From NCBI GenBank assembly GCA_016717595.1, contig JADKFE010000045.1, positions 8,501 through 72,500 of the forward strand: DNA of 64,000 bases. Direction: 5' to 3'. Both the position numbers and the translations under genes were made by a program. Positions 9,016 through 16,868 of the stretch are shown piece after piece. The notes under the pieces are model-generated. The model was given only the letters and a program-made list of their open reading frames with translations. It made no database searches and was not told where the DNA came from. How positions within the stretch are numbered: position 1 is the first letter of the stretch; every line of letters starts with the position of its first letter. This DNA comes from Deltaproteobacteria bacterium. GTDB taxonomy: Bacteria; Myxococcota_A; UBA796; CAJQPC01.

Positions 9016-10993
9016 ATGCCTGGCAAGTCGCGCCGCCGCAGCGGGAGTTGAGCCCCCAACAAGAGACCCAACCCGCCAGGACACCGGCCCGAACCTGCGG
9101 CGGTGGCGGCGGCGGGGGCGGCGAGCCGATGGGGGGAGGGGACTATGTCGTCGTGCGTGGGGACACGCTGTGGGGCATCGCGCGGCGCACCTACGGCGAC
9201 GGCAGCAAGTGGCGAGAGATCGCCCGGGCGAACCCCACCCAGGTGTTTCGTGACGGCGAGCTGATCCTCGTCGGCTCGGTGTTGCGCCTGCCGACGATCA
9301 ACGCCCCCGCCGCCGACGAGGGCGGCAGCGGCACCCCCGCCGCGCCGGTCTCGACCCAACCTGAAGGCGGCGACGTCGAGGCGACGCTCCCCCGGGGCGA
9401 GTGTACGGAGTACGGCGACTTCAACGTCTACCCGACGCCTTCATCGGCCCGCTCCCGCCAGACGCCGACGGCGCACGAAACGTGCGTGAGACGGAGTTTC
9501 ACGAGATCATCGCCGCCGCCGAGGCCGAGGCGAACGCCAACCGTGAGCAGGTCGAAGGGGAGGTCAACGACCTCCTCTCCTACGGCCTGTTTGACTGGGC
9601 GATCACCGACGGCGACGCCACGCGGGCGATGGAGCTGCTCGGGGGGCTCTCCGTCGCCCAGCTCCGCGTCGCCATCGGCCGGATCCCCAACATCGGCCGC
9701 CTGCTCGACAACCTCCCGTCGAGCGCCCGCACCGGGCCCACGTTCACGAAGGTGCTCGTGGCGCTCGGCCCCGATCGGGTGACCCCGTACCTCACGGATC
9801 TGCTCTCCTACGGCATCTTCGACTGGGCGATCACCGACGCCGACGCCTTGGCGGTGACGCAGATCCTCGGCCTGCTCTCCGCCGAGCAGCGGGTCGACAT
9901 CCTCGGTCGTCTGGGCCGGACGCTCCAGCTTCGGCTCTTGCGCAACATCCCCGGCCGCGGCAGCGCCCTGGCCGACGGCGACAAGACCGCGGTGAAGGCC
10001 ATCTTTGACGGGGCCGGAGACGGCGACATGGAGCTCGTCACCTTGGCCTTTGAGGTGCGCTTCAACCTCACCGTGCGCGGCGCGAAAGGCGCAGAGTGGG
10101 ACGCCCCTGGCCTCAGGCGCTCGTGGACGGTGCTCGAGGCGCTCCCGGCGGGCCACGTCGAGGGCAACCCGTCGATCCTGCAGTGGATTCGTGACGGCAA
10201 CAACGCCGCCGGGCACTCCGGCTGGTACGCCGACGCGAGCTTCGGCGACGACGCCAACGGCGCCGGGTACAACTACACCACCGCCAACCTCGACACCGCC
10301 ACCCAGACCTCCCAACAAGACACCGACGGCGACGGCGTCATGGACCACAACGACCCCCTTCACGGCGTCAACCGCTTCAACAAGGTCGTTCGCCACGAGA
10401 TCGGCCACGCCGTAGACGACGCCATCGGCGGCGCGGCGAGCCTCTGCATCGGCAAACCCAACGGCGGAAACTGGCAAGATTTCGGCGCGAGCGCCAACAA
10501 CGCCATCGACGCGATGGTGACCGCCGCCAACGACGCCGTCCACGCCCAGCCCGCCGCCACCCGCGCCGCCTTTGTCACGGCGATGGTGAGCCAGGTCGCC
10601 TCCCCCTTGACGGCGGTGCAGGCCACCCCGGAGTACACCGCCCTCGACGCCGCCACCCAGGCGCTCATCGACGCCGATCCGGTGTTCACCGCCTTGGCCG
10701 CGGCGTTGAACAACCCGTGGTACCGCGAGACGAACGGCGGACCGCCCCTCGGCGGTCGGGTGTACCAGCGCTCCTACAACAGCCTGTGGACGTCTTACGA
10801 TCCCGCCGCGCGCGCCCGAAAGGTCAGCGAGTACCAGTATCGTGCGCCGGGGGAGTGGTTCGCCGAGGCATATGCGGCATACTATCAGCCGAACCCAGAC
10901 GGAACCTGCGACCACCACGTCCTCGGCGGGGCTGATCCCACCACAAAGGCCTGGTTTGACTCGAACGTCGACTCCTGGGGAGGCACCCGTTGA
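9016..10993 (+). CDS. LysM-domain protein with tandem FDWAITD repeats and a HEIGH-type metalloprotease domain, frameshifted
   Basis: Reconstructed as one protein of about 660 residues. A basic start (MPGKSRRRSG) follows a GAGGGG Shine-Dalgarno. Then come a Gly-rich linker and a LysM domain (YVVVRGDTLWGIARRTYGDG...VLRLPTI). Two tandem 76-residue units follow, each with LLSYG(L/I)FDWAITD. A C-terminal zinc-protease-like domain has VVRHEIGHAVDD (HExxH) and a downstream APGEWFAEAYAAYY that could supply the third (Glu) ligand. The frame breaks twice: near 9047 (the LysM frame has only a TTG at 9048) and at the CCC at 9431-9433, where one extra C joins NVYPDAFIGPLPP. LysM domains bind peptidoglycan-type glycans; LysM plus HExxH cargo is known near contractile injection systems, but no injection genes are in view. 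Extracellular or effector role is inference. Confidence 0.65.
9569..10016 (+). repeat. Two tandem protein-coding units with the LLSYG(L/I)FDWAITD motif
   Basis: Unit 1 covers 9569-9796 and unit 2 starts at 9797. Each encodes about 75 residues opening with DLLSYG(L/I)FDWAITD(G/A)DA, then a leucine-rich helix (MELLGGLS / TQILGLLS), an AQLRVAIGR / EQRVDILGR segment and a RLLDNLP / RLLRNIPG end. The DNA is diverged, so this is an old duplication under coding constraint rather than a recent one. It suggests an alpha-helical spacer or targeting module between LysM and the protease. Confidence 0.8.
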
Positions 10994-11053
10994 CGAGACT
11001 GAGCCTGATCTGGGCGCCTGACCGGATGCGCCGACACCAACGCGGGGGATCCC

Positions 11054-11942
11054 ATGCAGCGGGCCACCGGCCAGGCCAAAAAAGCCGCGGCGAAGCACCT
11101 TGATGTGCCCGCCGACGCCCTCACCCTCGATCCCATCGACGACAAGAGCGTCCCCGGGGTGGTGGTGTTTCGTGCGGTCTGGAGCCAGGGCAGCCGCACC
11201 GCCCACGTCGGCGGCGTCGTCGTGGGCGGTGAGGTTGAGCTCGACGGCGCTCGGGCGATGGGCCGGGTGTACCAGGCCTGGGGCTACGGCCCGACGCGCA
11301 CCCGCAGCGCGGAGGAGGTCGCCCGGGTGGCGGTAAACCCGCAGCGCAGCTTGATGGCGGGAGCCCGGGGGGGGGCATGGGGGCGCCGCGCCCGCGGACG
11401 TCTCCTCGGGCGGCGGTCTCGGCGTGAAGTTCTGGGTGCAAGACGGCTACAACCCGGTGACCGAGTGGGACGTGTCGCCCGGCGCCAGCCCCGGCGCCCC
11501 GGCGGTGTTCACCCAAGGCCGCACCCACGGCGGGGCTGAGGTGTCTACCTTCGCGCTGCGCCCGAGGCGCTGCTCGGCTTGTGGCGCGGTCAGCTCCGCC
11601 GAGGTGGCGGTGAGCCTCAACGGCGAGCGTCGCCCGGATCTGCGGGGGCGATCCTTGGCGCTTCCAGGTCCCCTGCGGGGCGCCACACCGCAAGATCCCT
11701 TCGTGTACTTGGACTTCGCCCGAAAGGAGTGGATCACCTGCTTCGCCCCCGACCGGGAGCCCGACTGGGCGCGGCTTGAGTGTGAGCCGATGGAGGACTG
11801 GCGCGAGGGCATGGTCACCTTCGCGCCGATGGTGCGAGAGCTAGCGCGGGCTTTGGATTCGCGCCGTGTTTGGGGTGACGCCCTGCGCGAGAAGCTTGTG
11901 CTTGACGCCTCGACGCCTGGGTGGGCTGCTCAGCCCAGGTGA
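11054..11942 (+). CDS. Unknown gene(s) downstream of the metalloprotease, frame change at a G9 run
   Basis: The first part starts at the ATG at 11054 after GGGGGATCCC and encodes AAAKHLDVPADALTLDPIDD, then VVFRAVWSQGSRTAHVGGVV and RVYQAWGYGPTRTRSAEEVARV. At the run of nine G (11367-11375) the sensible frame changes and continues VKFWVQDGYNPVTEWDVSPG. The second half contains RRCSACGAVSSAEVAVSLNG and FVYLDFARKEWITCFAP, weakly like CpXC-type proteins though the second Cys pair is missing. It may be two genes: a GTG at 11541 could start the second. No function is assigned. Its position right after the LysM protease makes a partner or inhibitor role possible, but this is conjecture. Confidence 0.45.
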
Positions 11943-12264
11943 TGCGGGCGCGCGGACCTCGTTCTCCCAGCCGACGCCTGGGCTCTACGCCGTCGGCCAG
12001 ACACCCTCTGGTTTGGGGTGATGGGCACAGCGCGCTTGGGGTGGGGCGGGCGCTGGGCGGACGAGCCTCGCGTGGCTGACCCATGGGCACCTCACCCGCG
12101 GCCCTTACGTCGATCTGGGGCGGATAATGCTCGCGCCGGAGAGCGCGCCCGCGGAGCCCGTCGCTCCCTGAAGGCGCCTCGGGTGACCATGACAACTTCT
12201 GACGACATGGCGTCAGTCTTCTCAGTTAAGCTGCGCTCCCCCAAAAAGTGAGAGGAGCGCGCTG
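11943..12264. other. 322-base intergenic region before the desaturase
   Basis: No credible gene: the short open frames here are Arg/Pro/Gly-rich shadows without a ribosome binding site. Just before it, inside the last codons of the previous gene, is a perfect TGGGCTG-CT-CAGCCCA palindrome (11922-11937) that could form a hairpin, but no T-run follows. A GATAAT at 12123-12128 has no matching -35. The last 70 bases are less GC-rich and hold an inverted repeat at 12200-12215, the likely control region of the desaturase gene. Confidence 0.5.
12200..12215. promoter_or_regulatory. Inverted repeat TGACG-N6-CGTCA upstream of the desaturase
   Basis: TGACGACATGGCGTCA is a perfect five-base inverted repeat around a six-base spacer, 50 bases before the desaturase ATG in the least GC-rich part of the leader. 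The size and position suit a dimeric repressor or activator site, for example lipid- or cold-responsive control. No -35/-10 pair could be fixed around it, so the assignment is tentative. Confidence 0.35.
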
Positions 12265-13356
12265 ATGAACGTTTCCGTGACGGGCCCCACCCTCAACGCC
12301 CTTCGCGAACGAATTGAGGCCGAGCTGGGCGACTTTCACGCCCCGATGACCGCGCGGGTGCTCACCGAGCTCTCCATCGCGGTCAGCGTAGATGTCCTGG
12401 GCATGGCCCTGTTTTTGGGGGGTGAAGGCTGGGCGGTGAAGGCCTTGGGGGTGCTCCTCGCGGGCCTCGCGCACATGACCATCGGCACCATCGGGCACAC
12501 CGCGAGCCACGGCGCGGCGATGGGCACCCGCGCCTCAAACCGGGTGGTCACCTACATCACCTACCCCCTGGCGCTCAACCTCTCGGCGACGATGTGGTGG
12601 CGGCGCCACTGCACCCTGCACCATCGGGCGCCGAACGTCGTCGGCATCGACACCGACATCGAGTTCAACCCGCTGTTTGTCATCCGTGAGGAGGAGGCCG
12701 CCCGAGGGGGGCCGCTCAAGCGCCTGTGGTGGCGGGCCCAGATCGTCACCTTGCCCCTGGCCTTGGCCGCGAACGCCATGAGCCAGATCCGCCAGGGCTG
12801 GGCGTACATCTTCGACGCCCTGCGGGACCCCAAACGCCGCCGCCCCCAGCACTGGATCGACCTCGCCTGCATGACGGCCCACTGGGGGATCTGGGTGGTG
12901 ATCCCCGCCCTGTTCTTCCCCCTGAGCGCGGTGCTCTTGTTCTACGTCCTGCGCAAGATCATCGTCGGCTACATGATGTTCGCCGTGCTCGCCCCGGGGC
13001 ACCTGCCCAGCCGGGCGCCGCTCTTGGGCCGAGAGATGCCTGAGCTCGACTGGATGGTGCGCCAGATCATCACCACCGTCGATCTGCGCGTGGGCTGGCT
13101 GGGGAGCGTGCTCTGCGCCGGGCTTCAGCACCAGGTCGCCCACCACCTCTTCCCGGCGGTTCCGCACCCGCGCTACGCCCGCATCACCGCCATCGTCGAG
13201 GCCTTCTGTGAGGAGCATGGCCTGCCCTACAACCGCGTCGGCTGGGGGCGGGGCGTCATCGAGGCGTGGTGGGCCTTCGCTCGGCCTCGCGCCACCTGCA
13301 TGAGCCCGGACGACGCCTTGGCCTGGGCCGCAGGAGACGCGGGCTCGTCCCGCTAA
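12265..13356 (+). CDS. Membrane fatty-acid (acyl-lipid) desaturase
   Basis: 363 residues with the three histidine boxes of integral-membrane di-iron desaturases: GHTASH at about residue 76, HCTLHHRAPN at about 113-122 and HQVAHHLFP at about 291-299. Hydrophobic helices lie before box 1 and between boxes 2 and 3 (HWGIWVVIPALFFPLSAVLLF). The HxxHH form of boxes 2 and 3 and the length fit acyl-lipid or acyl-CoA desaturases that insert a double bond using O2 and electrons from ferredoxin or cytochrome b5. The start at 12265 follows AGAGGAGCGCGCTG. Regiospecificity and substrate (phospholipid or sterol side chain) cannot be read from sequence. It is a single gene with its own leader. Confidence 0.88.
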   Translation: MNVSVTGPTLNALRERIEAELGDFHAPMTARVLTELSIAVSVDVLGMALFLGGEGWAVKALGVLLAGLAHMTIGTIGHTASHGAAMGTRASNRVVTYITYPLALNLSATMWWRRHCTLHHRAPNVVGIDTDIEFNPLFVIREEEAARGGPLKRLWWRAQIVTLPLALAANAMSQIRQGWAYIFDALRDPKRRRPQHWIDLACMTAHWGIWVVIPALFFPLSAVLLFYVLRKIIVGYMMFAVLAPGHLPSRAPLLGREMPELDWMVRQIITTVDLRVGWLGSVLCAGLQHQVAHHLFPAVPHPRYARITAIVEAFCEEHGLPYNRVGWGRGVIEAWWAFARPRATCMSPDDALAWAAGDAGSSR

Positions 13357-13382
13357 ACGGGGGGGGCGCGCGGGGGACGGTC

Positions 13383-13450
13383 GTCCAAAGCGGCAGGCTG
13401 GAGGTGTGTGAGCGATCACCACGCTTTTTGCAACCGCCTGCCGCTTGGAC
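13383..13450. terminator. Long stem-loop between convergent genes
   Basis: GTCCAAAGCGGCAGGC at 13383-13398 pairs with GCCTGCCGCTTGGAC at 13436-13450: 15 base pairs with a single bulged A, around a 37-base loop containing TTTTT. It lies between the convergent desaturase and rhomboid genes, where a bidirectional terminator or mRNA-stabilising hairpin is expected. No T-run follows the stem, so it is not a classical intrinsic terminator. Confidence 0.45.
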
Positions 13451-13508
13451 GCCGTGAGATCACCGTAGCCCAGGAGGGCTTTCAGAATTTTCAGGTGTCA
13501 TCCCGATG

Positions 13509-15353
13509 TCATTCGGGCCGTGGGGCGGCAGGGCTCGGGGCGCTGCCCTCACAGGCGAGCACCCAGGCCGCGGTGCGTAAGGCGCTGGCGCTCAGGGGCC
13601 CCTCGACGGCGTTTCGTTCGTGGTGAAACCGCGCCGCGGCGCAGCGCCCCTTGGCGGCCAAGAACCGCACCCCGGCCTCTTGAAGGGCCCGGTTCTCGGG
13701 GCGCTCCTCCATCCGGCGCTCAAACCAAGCGGGATCTTCGGGATCGTCAAACAGCTCCGGTCGGTCGGCCCACAGGCGCAGGCGGCGCTCGGCGGCGTCA
13801 TCCGCGCTGGGGCTCCCGCCGCTCACCACCAGGGCGTAGAGGGCGTCGGCTTGTTGCAGATCCCCGCAGTCGGCCAAGGCATCCGCCAGGGCGAGCTGGC
13901 GGGTGGGGGACGAGGGCAGCTCCGCGTGGCTCGCCCGCGCCTCGGCCAAGGCCGGGGGATCGCCGACCTTCACCGACAACAACATGCGCTCAAACACCTC
14001 ATGGCGGGGGTTGAGCGCGCCGTCCTCCTCGACGGAGACGAGGTAGCCCACCCGGCTCAAGAAGCGGCCGCGCAGGAGGTGGTGCTCGACGAGGCGGTAG
14101 CGCACGACGCCCTCAGCGTCGAGCACGTCCAGCGCGTGGGGGGTCCAGCCAGGGCCTTTGGGCGGCGGGGACGCCGTGGGGACGAGGGTGCCGCCGGGAG
14201 ACAGCGCACGCCAGCGCTCGGCCAGGGCCTCACCGACGAGGGGATCCCCAGCGATCACCTCCGACCACTCCAGGCGTTGAATGCCCACAAACACGAAGTC
14301 ACGCCCCACGTCGGAGAGCGCCCAGGCGGGCATCCCGAAGGTGGTCGAGGCGTAGGCGCGGGCCTCGCCGCCCGTCCGTTCGGGCAGAAGCCGCCCCGGC
14401 ACGTCCAGGGTGACCCCGACCTCTGAGACGGTCACGGTCTGCGCGGGCCAGAGGCCCAGGCTGGGCACCCTGCGCAGCGCCGGGCCGTAGAGCGAGGGGG
14501 CCACGGCGAGGGCGGCGGCCCACAGGAGCGCCCGGCGTCGGGCCTCGGGGCGTCGCCCGGGTGGGCTCAGGATCGGCGCCTGGACGAGCAAGGCGGCGAT
14601 GGCCCCGCCGACGAGGCCGCCGAGGTGGGCGAAGTGGGAGGTGTTCGCGCCCTGAAGGCTAGAGATGAACAAGAGCGCGAACAGCAGCAGGTTCCCGAAG
14701 CCGTAGTAACGCCGCTGGTCGGCGGGCAGGCCGTCGCCCAGGCGAAAGCCGATGGCGATCAAGGCGCCCAAGAGGCCAAAACCCAACATGGAGGAGCCGA
14801 TCACCGCCTCGTTCTGACCGAGCACGACGGCGAGGCAGGCCCCGGCCACCGACGCCGCGGCGATGACCGCGTAGCCGCCCCCGCCGAGCGCCCGCTCCAC
14901 ACGAAAGCCGGAGTAGCCGAGCACGGCGAGGTTCGGCAGCAGGTGAATCGGCCCGCCATGAACGAGCTGCGAGGCCCACGGCGACCACCACGCGCCGTCA
15001 AACATGAGCGGCTCAAGCCCCGTGCGGCCCTCCATGAACAGCCGCGCGAGCTGGGCGCTGAGCGCGTCGGGGAAGACGCGGGCGTTCTCGACCACGAGCT
15101 GCAGCCCGCCCACGACGGCGATGATTGCGGTGAGCGCGGTGGAGACCACGGGGAAGGGGCGTCGGCGCATAAACGCCGCGAGGAGCGCGTCGGGGGCGGC
15201 CAAGGCATCAGCGAGCTGGGGGATCTCGGTGAGCGGGAGGAACTTGTCGCCGGTCCAGGGCCCATGCCGCAGGAGCGCGTCACCGGGGATGAGCCCTTGC
15301 CGGAGCTGATCGTCGAGCTGCTCCAGGTCCACTGGGGTCGTCTCGTCAGCCAT
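13509..15353 (-). CDS. Rhomboid-family intramembrane serine protease with a long soluble C-terminal domain
   Basis: About 614 residues. An N-terminal GYF-like segment (GDALLRHGPWTGDKFLPL) is followed by a rhomboid domain at roughly 70-265: LVHGGPIHLLPNLAVLG gives the HxxxxHxxxN motif, GSSMLGFGL holds the catalytic Ser and TSHFAHLGGLVGG the catalytic His. The remaining 350 residues are soluble and include an SPTRQLALADALADCGD helical repeat region, perhaps TPR-like. Rhomboids cut transmembrane substrates inside the membrane. The start at 15353 (MADETTPVD) is preferred, with GAAGG upstream; 15377 is possible. Substrate unknown. The size of the C-terminal region is unusual compared with standard 200-300-residue bacterial rhomboids. 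Confidence 0.82.
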   Translation of the reverse strand: MADETTPVDLEQLDDQLRQGLIPGDALLRHGPWTGDKFLPLTEIPQLADALAAPDALLAAFMRRRPFPVVSTALTAIIAVVGGLQLVVENARVFPDALSAQLARLFMEGRTGLEPLMFDGAWWSPWASQLVHGGPIHLLPNLAVLGYSGFRVERALGGGGYAVIAAASVAGACLAVVLGQNEAVIGSSMLGFGLLGALIAIGFRLGDGLPADQRRYYGFGNLLLFALLFISSLQGANTSHFAHLGGLVGGAIAALLVQAPILSPPGRRPEARRRALLWAAALAVAPSLYGPALRRVPSLGLWPAQTVTVSEVGVTLDVPGRLLPERTGGEARAYASTTFGMPAWALSDVGRDFVFVGIQRLEWSEVIAGDPLVGEALAERWRALSPGGTLVPTASPPPKGPGWTPHALDVLDAEGVVRYRLVEHHLLRGRFLSRVGYLVSVEEDGALNPRHEVFERMLLSVKVGDPPALAEARASHAELPSSPTRQLALADALADCGDLQQADALYALVVSGGSPSADDAAERRLRLWADRPELFDDPEDPAWFERRMEERPENRALQEAGVRFLAAKGRCAAARFHHERNAVEGPLSASALRTAAWVLACEGSAPSPAAPRPE

Positions 15354-15537
15354 CCGAATCAGCGGACCTTCACCCACAGGCGCACCTCCGGGGCGATCTA
15401 ACGCGTGGGCCCCGGCGCTGGACAGCCGCGGTCGTCGTCAACACCGCAATCTCCGGCCGCCCGGGTGCCAGGACGGATGTGGTCCCGCCCTCACGCGGCG
15501 CCTTGCGTGCGGCCCCTCTTCCGGTGACGATACCTTC

Positions 15538-16868
15538 ATGTCCAAGCAGCCCACCTCTCGTCTGGGGCGCCTCGCCCGGCTCAGCGGCCTGACCTCGAAG
15601 GTCGGCTCCAGCTACCTCGGCCAGCGCGTCGCGGCGGTCTTTCAAGACGACGACACCCGCAAAGACGCCATGCGCCGCCTTCACATCACCAACGCCGAGC
15701 GTGTGGCCGAGACGATGGGCCAGCTCAAAGGCGCGGCGATGAAGGTGGGCCAGGGCCTCGCCCAGATCGCCGAGGGGCTTGATCTCCCCGAAGAGGTGGG
15801 CCGCGCGCTCTCGAAGCTCAACGATCGCGCCGAGGCCGTGCCGTTCCAGACGATCCGTGAAGACATCGAGCGTGAGCTTGAGGCCCCCCTGGACAAGCTC
15901 TTCTCCCGCATCGACCCCGAGCCTTTGGGCACGGCGTCTTGGCCCAGGCCCACGCCGCCTGGCTGCCCGACGGTCGCCCCGTCGTCGTCAAGGTGCTCCA
16001 CCGCCACATCGAGCACTCCGTCGCCTCCGACCTTACCGCGCTCAAAGGCCTGTTTGTGACCGGCAAGATCCTCCAGCGGGATCGGGCCGAGGTCGACATG
16101 ATCTTCGACGAGATCCGCGAGCGGCTTGAGGAGGAGCTCGACTACTACAACGAGGCCGCGAACCTCAACTTCTTCGCGAACGCCTTCCGCGACGTGCCCG
16201 GCATCCGCGTTCCGGCGACGCACCCCAGCCTGTGCACCGGCCGGGTGCTCACGATGGATCGGCTCCCGGGCAAACCGCTGGAGGAGTTTCTCAAAGACGC
16301 CGACGAGCGCGCGCGCCAGCAGGCCGGGCTCAACCTCGCCCGCAGCTTCTTTGTCATGGTCTACGAGCTGCGCGCGCTCCACGCCGACCCCCACGCCGGG
16401 AACTACCTCTTTGAGCCCGACGGCACGCTGGGAATTTTGGACTTTGGCTGTGTCAAACGGTTCGACGAGTACTTCGTCGCCGACTACGCCCGCGTCGCCG
16501 AGCACGGCATCGCCGGGGACAAACACACGACGCTCCAGCTCTTGCGCAAGCTCGGCGGCTTGTGCAGCGAAGATCCCGGCGCCGCGGAGCTGTTGTGGGA
16601 GCTTGTAGAGATCATGGCTATGCCGTTTCGGGCTGGAAAGTTCATGGCGGGTGGACCTGAAGACGATCTTCAGGAGCGCACACGCAACATCGGGCCACGC
16701 TTCTTGCGATACCCTGAGATCCGAACCCCCCGTGACATGATCTACCTGCACCGCGCCCTCGGTGGCATCTACTCGATGTTGCGTCGTCTCCAGGTCAGCG
16801 CGAACTGGCGCGCCCTGAGCCGTCCCTACCACGAGCAGGCCATCAAGCGGGCAGAGGGTCGTGTCTGA
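15538..16868 (+). CDS. ABC1/UbiB-family atypical kinase, split by one frame change
   Basis: About 443 residues after joining two frames. Family marks: the KxGQ motif (MKVGQGLAQ) at about residue 63, the Ala-rich loop (PLGTAS-LAQAHAAW), the catalytic HADPHAGNYLF and the metal-binding LDFGCVKRF. The frame change lies at about 15937, inside the Ala-rich loop: TAS is followed by TTGGCCCAG in the next frame. Members (UbiB/ADCK) act in ubiquinone or other isoprenoid-lipid metabolism, probably as ATPases. Every motif is intact, so an indel error is likely. Its TGA overlaps a GTG that probably starts the following kinase gene. Confidence 0.82.

Noticed and set aside
11367..11375. Programmed frameshift at the G9 run
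   Set aside because: Several other genes in the window have similar breaks at homopolymers, so a sequencing indel is simpler.
12018..12251. 77-codon plus-strand frame in the gap before the desaturase
   Set aside because: Arg/Ala/Pro/Gly-rich, overlaps the leader and its inverted repeat, no Shine-Dalgarno.
15354..15537. tRNA or small RNA in the 184-base gap before the ABC1 kinase
   Set aside because: No cloverleaf, T-loop motif or terminator-like end could be found.
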